Below, piece after piece: positions 8,071-11,183 of a stretch of DNA of 11,183 nucleotides. Under the pieces are notes generated by a model. The model was not told where the DNA came from. It did no database searches and worked only from the letters and a program-made list of their open reading frames with translations. Source of the DNA: Acidobacteriota bacterium (GTDB taxonomy: Bacteria > Acidobacteriota > Terriglobia > 20CM-2-55-15); contig QHXD01000159.1 in assembly GCA_003223895.1 (NCBI GenBank), positions 4,545 to 15,727 of the forward strand, given 5' to 3'. A program made the translations under genes and the position numbers. Positions within the stretch are counted from its first letter, which is position 1. Every line of letters begins with the position of its first letter.

Positions 8071-8799
8071 TTATTTATTCGTAACGCCCGCCGCCGGATC
8101 CCTGGTTCTGCGGTTGAATTCCGCTTCAACCGATGGCACACAGATTTCCTCGCGGATCTCTTCTTTCGGCTGTAACTTGAACAGTTTTTTCTCGCTCACC
8201 CAGGGCTTCGTGTACGTCTTGGGATCAGTGAGTGTCATCGCGAGTTCCAATGTGTCGCCCACTCGACGCCAGCGTTCCTCCAGACGCATTTCATCGCTGT
8301 ACGGATTACCGAATTGGTCGAGCCACGTTCTGTCGTCGAAGCCGGTGGACTGGACAACGAGCGTATCTCCCTCCCATTTCCCCACCGAATACCCAAACCA
8401 TCGTGGATCCGGATCCTCCGGAAGTTTTCGTCCGTCGGTCCAGATCGTGCGCCACATGTGATTCCATTCGAAGAATTGCAAAACCCTGCCCGGGACCTGG
8501 ATGATTTCCATCGGTCTTGGGAAAAAGATGAGCCGTACCAAACCCAGTGGATCGCACTTTCCGGCTGGATCATTTCCCAGCGCGGGTGGGATTGCTCGTG
8601 GTCCGTAGGATGGCTTATTGCTGCTGAACTTCTTCTGACCGGCAGGAGTCATCGGCGGGGTCTCGTTGCTCAACGTCCGAACTCCGCCGACCGACCAGAT
8701 GCCGGACAAGTCCGGAGTGCGCTGAGCGGACGCGATGGACGGCAAGAGCAGTGATAAGCAGAGCAATACCACGGTTAGGACGAAGATCGAAGTCCTCAC
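8071..8799 (-). CDS. Exported 'PDLSGIW' protein of unknown function
   Basis: A 242-residue protein that is exported by prediction: residues 1-25 are a signal peptide (hydrophobic core, then IASA before QR). The mature part opens with PDLSGIW (29-35), a signature I associate with small secreted Acidobacteriota proteins, and continues with conserved-looking blocks: SYGPRAIPPALGNDPAGKCD (64-83), FFEWNHMWRTIWTDGRKLPE (109-128), YSVGKWEGDTLVV (137-149), GFDDRTWLDQFGNPYSDEMR (153-172) and TDPKTYTKPW (191-200). Only two cysteines remain after cleavage (82 and 220), so one disulfide is possible. The start is GTG at 8799; GGAGGG lies 8 nt upstream, inside the end of the preceding gene, and the GTG overlaps that gene's TGA (GTGA, 8796-8799), implying translational coupling. 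Molecular function is unknown. Confidence 0.85.
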   Translation of the reverse strand: MRTSIFVLTVVLLCLSLLLPSIASAQRTPDLSGIWSVGGVRTLSNETPPMTPAGQKKFSSNKPSYGPRAIPPALGNDPAGKCDPLGLVRLIFFPRPMEIIQVPGRVLQFFEWNHMWRTIWTDGRKLPEDPDPRWFGYSVGKWEGDTLVVQSTGFDDRTWLDQFGNPYSDEMRLEERWRRVGDTLELAMTLTDPKTYTKPWVSEKKLFKLQPKEEIREEICVPSVEAEFNRRTRDPAAGVTNK

Positions 8800-9191
8800 T
8801 GCTGTTGCCCTCCACGATTGTCCAGAATTGCCTTGCCGTTGAGCAGCATCTTGTTCACAACGCCGACCGGCGTACCGGCTTTCGAGTGAAACACGGTGAC
8901 GGTGATTTCATCGCCAACCTTCAAAGTCTTCCTGCTCCAGCCTTCCTGCCGGATCAGAACACCCGGGCTGTTCATTTCGCCGGCCCAATGCACGACGTTC
9001 CCTTTGGCGTCCTTAACGTCGAAGTACACCTGGGTATGCGGGTTTTGCCATACGAATTCCGTTACGGTACCGGTCAATGTAATGGGTTTCGCATGGTCGT
9101 ACGAGATGTTCGTCCCGTGATGTCCGTGTAATGGCAGTGACGTCATCACTAAGACGACACACAACCCCAATAGAATCGCAAATTTAGTCAT
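8796..9191 (-). CDS. DUF6152 family exported protein
   Basis: A 131-residue protein resembling the DUF6152 family (recalled, not searched). It has a signal peptide at about 1-22 and a mature N-terminus beginning HHG. The core is beta-rich: KPITLTGTVTEFVWQNPHTQ (35-54), VYFDVKDAKGNVVHWAGEMN (55-74), GWSRKTLKVGDEITVTVF (84-101). Conserved-looking histidines (24-25, 52, 69) could bind a metal, but this is inference. The start is the ATG at 9191: AGGAG (9198-9202) sits 6 nt upstream and the protein begins with its signal peptide. A 26-residue upstream extension in the same frame is polar and has no such site. It is the first gene of a two-gene operon with the PDLSGIW protein, overlapping it by 4 nt. 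It probably acts in the periplasm or at the envelope; its role is unknown. Confidence 0.87.
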   Translation of the reverse strand: MTKFAILLGLCVVLVMTSLPLHGHHGTNISYDHAKPITLTGTVTEFVWQNPHTQVYFDVKDAKGNVVHWAGEMNSPGVLIRQEGWSRKTLKVGDEITVTVFHSKAGTPVGVVNKMLLNGKAILDNRGGQQQ

Positions 9192-9215
9192 CTTGGTCTC
9201 CTGGATATTTCCTGC

Positions 9216-9245
9216 AAAATAAGTCCCGCAATTCGTGTGTGTCAA
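9216..9245 (-). promoter_or_regulatory. Candidate sigma70-type promoter for the DUF6152/PDLSGIW pair
   Basis: On the minus strand TTGACA (9240-9245, perfect -35) is followed after 18 nt by TATTTT (9216-9221, 4 of 6 matches to -10). The start of transcription would be near 9209, leaving a leader of under 20 nt that still includes AGGAG at 9198-9202. Confidence 0.5.
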
Positions 9246-9264
9246 AGGAAATCGGATTGTAGTG

Positions 9265-9277
9265 AACACAATGTGTT
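9265..9277. promoter_or_regulatory. Candidate operator between divergent promoters
   Basis: AACACA-A-TGTGTT is a 6-bp inverted repeat with a 1-nt centre. It touches the -35 of the plus-strand promoter candidate (9277-9282) and is 20 nt from the -35 of the minus-strand one, so a bound regulator could act on either gene. It is short enough to be chance. Confidence 0.3.
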
Positions 9278-9304
9278 TGCACGCGAAACTTCCTGATCTA
9301 TAAT
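9277..9304 (+). promoter_or_regulatory. Candidate sigma70-type promoter for the asparagine synthetase gene
   Basis: TTGCAC (9277-9282) and a perfect TATAAT (9299-9304) are 16 nt apart. Transcription would start near 9311, giving a leader of about 235 nt that contains the whole palindromic repeat at 9381-9452. Confidence 0.5.
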
Positions 9305-9380
9305 TCCGGACTGGGGCGGAAGTAATTTTTCAACATATAACAGGCTGCGGAAAAACTCTTAAACGCACCTGAACCCAACC

Positions 9381-9452
9381 GTAGCGGCGCTTTATGAGCG
9401 CCGGTTTTTCCTGGAATCAACGAAATACCGGCGGTCATAGACCCCCCGCTAC
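9381..9452. repeat. Full-length REP-like palindromic repeat with nested hairpins
   Basis: The outer arms GTAGCGG (9381-9387) and CCGCTAC (9446-9452) enclose two small hairpins, GGCGCT-TTATG-AGCGCC (9386-9402) and GGTC-ATA-GACC (9433-9443). A third pairing, CCGGT (9401-9405) with ACCGG (9427-9431), closes a central loop, so the whole can fold as a cloverleaf-like shape. Related pieces occur at 7669-7700, 8047-8065 and around 103-157. It lies in the probable leader of the asnB-like gene. The remainder of the gap 9192-9545 holds the two promoter candidates; I see nothing further in 9453-9530. Confidence 0.75.
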
Positions 9453-9545
9453 AGCTCCGCCACCTTCTAATTACCTTTGCATTCGGAGCTCGATTTTCCC
9501 TCCTGAGTTCCGGGTGCTTCTGTTCTTCTTGGGAGAATAGACCTT

Positions 9546-10187
9546 TTGTGCGGAATCGCCGGTTTCACGCATAAACACTGTCCAGTAGAGCCAAGCTATA
9601 TCCGCAACGCCGTTCGTGCGCTCGTCCATCGCGGTCCGGACCAGCAGGGCATCTATGAATCGTCACAAGTGTCTCTCGTGGCGGCACGACTGAAGATCAT
9701 CGATCTCACAGCCGGCGACCAACCCTTTATCAGCGAAGACGGCAATACGACGCTTGTATTCAACGGCGAAATTTATAATTGCGCCTCATTGCGCGAGCAG
9801 CTTCGCTCTGCCGGCCACCGATTCGTTTCCTCCAGCGACACCGAGGTCGTACTGCATGCATTTCGCGAATGGGATATCCGGTGCTTTTCCCGCCTGCGAG
9901 GAATGTTCGCGCTCGCGCTTTGGACCGAGTCCGAAAAGCGTTTGGTCCTCGCGCGGGACCGGATCGGCATCAAGCCTCTTTACTTCTGTCGCGCGGGAAC
10001 CGAACTGTTCTTTGGATCGGAAATCAAAGCCATCCTCGAACATCCTGCAGTTGAGCGGCAGATCGATGTCGATGGACTCAATTGTTTTCTTCGGCTGAAC
10101 TACGTTCCTGCTCCTTATACGATGGTCCAGGGCATCGAGAAGCTTCCTCCTGGACACCTGCTGGAATGGGTCGATGGAAAAACGTGA
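9546..10187 (+). CDS. asnB: Asparagine synthetase (glutamine-hydrolysing), glutaminase half; gene interrupted by in-frame TGA
   Basis: 213 residues forming the class II (Ntn-type) glutaminase domain of an AsnB-like amidotransferase, which releases ammonia from glutamine for aspartate amidation (family reaction EC 6.3.5.4, cytosolic). The start is TTG: it places the catalytic Cys at residue 2 (MCGIAGF), as the family requires, and GGGAG (9531-9535) lies 10 nt upstream. Visible glutaminase motifs are HRGPDQQG (28-35), AARLKIIDL (46-54), NGEIYN (73-78) and SDTEVVLHAFREW (97-109), followed by ARDRIGIKPLYF and EIKAIL. The frame ends at TGA 10185-10187 just after LEWVDGKT, where normal members continue into the linker and YW..P. 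The same frame resumes at once and encodes the synthetase domain, so this is half of an interrupted gene, not a complete small protein. Paralogues of AsnB often sit in exopolysaccharide clusters, but nothing in this window places it there. Confidence 0.9.
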   Translation: MCGIAGFTHKHCPVEPSYIRNAVRALVHRGPDQQGIYESSQVSLVAARLKIIDLTAGDQPFISEDGNTTLVFNGEIYNCASLREQLRSAGHRFVSSSDTEVVLHAFREWDIRCFSRLRGMFALALWTESEKRLVLARDRIGIKPLYFCRAGTELFFGSEIKAILEHPAVERQIDVDGLNCFLRLNYVPAPYTMVQGIEKLPPGHLLEWVDGKT

Positions 10188-10236
10188 CTCCGCGCGTATT
10201 GGCGGTCGCCATGTGAAATTCGACGCCGCAGCCTGC

Positions 10237-10256
10237 AGGAGGCGAAAGAAGAGTTG
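10237..10256 (+). promoter_or_regulatory. Possible internal ribosome binding site and restart codon for the synthetase half
   Basis: AGGAGG (10237-10242) is a perfect Shine-Dalgarno core, 11 nt before TTG (10254-10256), the first possible start codon in frame after the TGA. The same bases encode the family-typical SLQEAKEELDYLL helix, so the match may be chance. Confidence 0.3.
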
Positions 10257-11183
10257 GATTATTTGCTGAAGGAATCGGTCCGCGAACATCTGGTCTCGGA
10301 CGTTCCGATCGGAATTTGGGTGAGCGGCGGCATCGATTCGTCGACTATTCTTCATTACGCCTCCGAGGCAGCTTCGACCCGTCTGAAAACGTTTTCGATT
10401 ACTTTTAATGGACGGAGCTTTGACGAGAGCCGGTACATTGCCGAGGTTTCGAATCGTTACGATACGGACCATTCGGAATTTGATCTGAACGAGGACGTAG
10501 ACCTGCGGAATGCTGTCGAACAGTTCGCATATTACTCCGATGAGCCCTGCGCGGACGCCGGTGCGCTGCCCGTGTGGTTCCTGGCCCAAATGAGTCGAAG
10601 AGAAGTCACCGTTGCGCTTTCCGGCGAAGGCGCCGATGAACTGTTCGGCGGCTACATCACTTACCTCGCCGATCGTTATGCCCGCTGGTTCCGTCGAGTG
10701 CCGGCAAGTATTCGGGCGGCAGGACTCGATTTGCTGCGTCATTGGCCGGTATCGGACGAGAAGATCAGCTTCGAATATAAGCTGAAGCGTTTCTTCCAGG
10801 GCTCATTCATGCATCCGGACGAAGCGCACGTCTTCTGGAACGGAACATTCTCCGAGGAAGAGAAAGTGAAGTTGTTCCTCAAATCGGAAAACCGGCCCTT
10901 GAGAGAATTGCTCGGCCTGATAACCGGAGGTTCTGAACTCGAAAGGCATCTCAGATTCGACCTCCAGTATTACCTGCCCGACGACATTCTGTGCAAAGTG
11001 GACCGGATGAGTATGGCCCACGCGCTTGAAGTACGTCCGCCATTTCTCGATCACCGGATCTGCGAGTTTGCGTTGTCGCTTCCACCGGAGCTGAAGATTC
11101 GTGGCTCAAAATCGAAATTCATCTTGCGTGAGTTGATGAAAGACAAGCTGCCGCCTGCGATCGTGAGGCGAAGCAAAGTTGGG
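10254..11183 (+). CDS. asnB: Asparagine synthetase, synthetase (ATP-pyrophosphatase) half, 3' end beyond the window
   Basis: The frame of the upstream glutaminase half continues without another stop from 10188 to the window end; counted from 9546 it is 546 codons including the TGA, against about 600-650 residues for the family. It contains the synthetase signatures, numbered from the TTG at 9546: SGGIDSS pyrophosphate loop (260-266), SGEGADELFGGY (359-370) and VDRMSMAHALEVRPPFLDH (485-503). These residues bind ATP and aspartate and form the beta-aspartyl-AMP intermediate, so the active site looks undamaged. The coordinate given starts at the first possible restart codon; the coding remains begin at 10188. 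The linker just after the stop (YWRSPCEIRRRS) fits the family poorly after YWRSP, while an alternative frame there reads VKFDAAA, so small compensating indels may also be present. Treat as pseudogene, split gene or sequence error. Confidence 0.85.
   Translation, partial: MDYLLKESVREHLVSDVPIGIWVSGGIDSSTILHYASEAASTRLKTFSITFNGRSFDESRYIAEVSNRYDTDHSEFDLNEDVDLRNAVEQFAYYSDEPCADAGALPVWFLAQMSRREVTVALSGEGADELFGGYITYLADRYARWFRRVPASIRAAGLDLLRHWPVSDEKISFEYKLKRFFQGSFMHPDEAHVFWNGTFSEEEKVKLFLKSENRPLRELLGLITGGSELERHLRFDLQYYLPDDILCKVDRMSMAHALEVRPPFLDHRICEFALSLPPELKIRGSKSKFILRELMKDKLPPAIVRRSKVG

Noticed and set aside
9192..9269. 26-residue N-terminal extension of the DUF6152 protein
   Set aside because: It would bury the signal peptide and spans the promoter candidate; the ATG at 9191 has a good AGGAG.
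10185..10187. TGA read as selenocysteine
   Set aside because: AsnB has no selenoprotein members, the site is in a linker and not catalytic, and I see no SECIS-like hairpin directly after it.
9786..10742. 318-codon open frame on the minus strand
   Set aside because: Antisense to the asnB-like gene, whose catalytic motifs are unmistakable on the plus strand.

Overview
The window looks like chromosomal DNA of an Acidobacteriota bacterium (Solibacter/Bryobacter-like or a related lineage). The grounds are two very large outer-membrane receptors of the carboxypeptidase-regulatory-domain (Oar-like) TonB-dependent type, which are hugely expanded in that phylum, next to a 'PDLSGIW' secreted protein and a DUF6152 protein, a pairing I associate with the same phylum. 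Family recognition is by eye; no database search was possible.

Layout. Positions 1-102 carry the last 33 codons of an unidentified plus-strand gene. It converges on the minus-strand block, with a terminator-like hairpin (118-157) between them. Positions 165-7645 hold two intact minus-strand receptor genes, separated by a 140-bp gap that contains a perfect 64-bp palindrome (4208-4271). Upstream of the second receptor is about 425 bp without a gene (7646-8070). It is packed with inverted repeats: a compact REP-like copy, a leader hairpin, a roughly 260-bp fold-back element with arms of about 112 bp, and a fragment of the REP-like repeat. Positions 8071-9191 hold a translationally coupled minus-strand pair (the DUF6152 protein first, then the PDLSGIW protein), both predicted to be exported. 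The divergent intergenic region 9192-9545 has one promoter candidate in each direction, a small operator-like inverted repeat, and the fullest copy of the REP-like repeat. From 9546 to the window end runs a plus-strand glutamine-dependent asparagine synthetase (AsnB family). It is interrupted by one in-frame TGA at 10185-10187, exactly between the glutaminase and synthetase domains, and is cut by the window edge.

How the parts relate. The receptors and the two small exported proteins suggest an envelope/uptake region, but no substrate can be read from the sequence. The asnB-like gene is divergent and probably independent. The most unusual content is in the intergenic DNA: at least two different families of palindromic elements occupy nearly every gap, and the asnB-like reading frame is split at its domain boundary with an AGGAGG and an in-frame TTG just after the stop.
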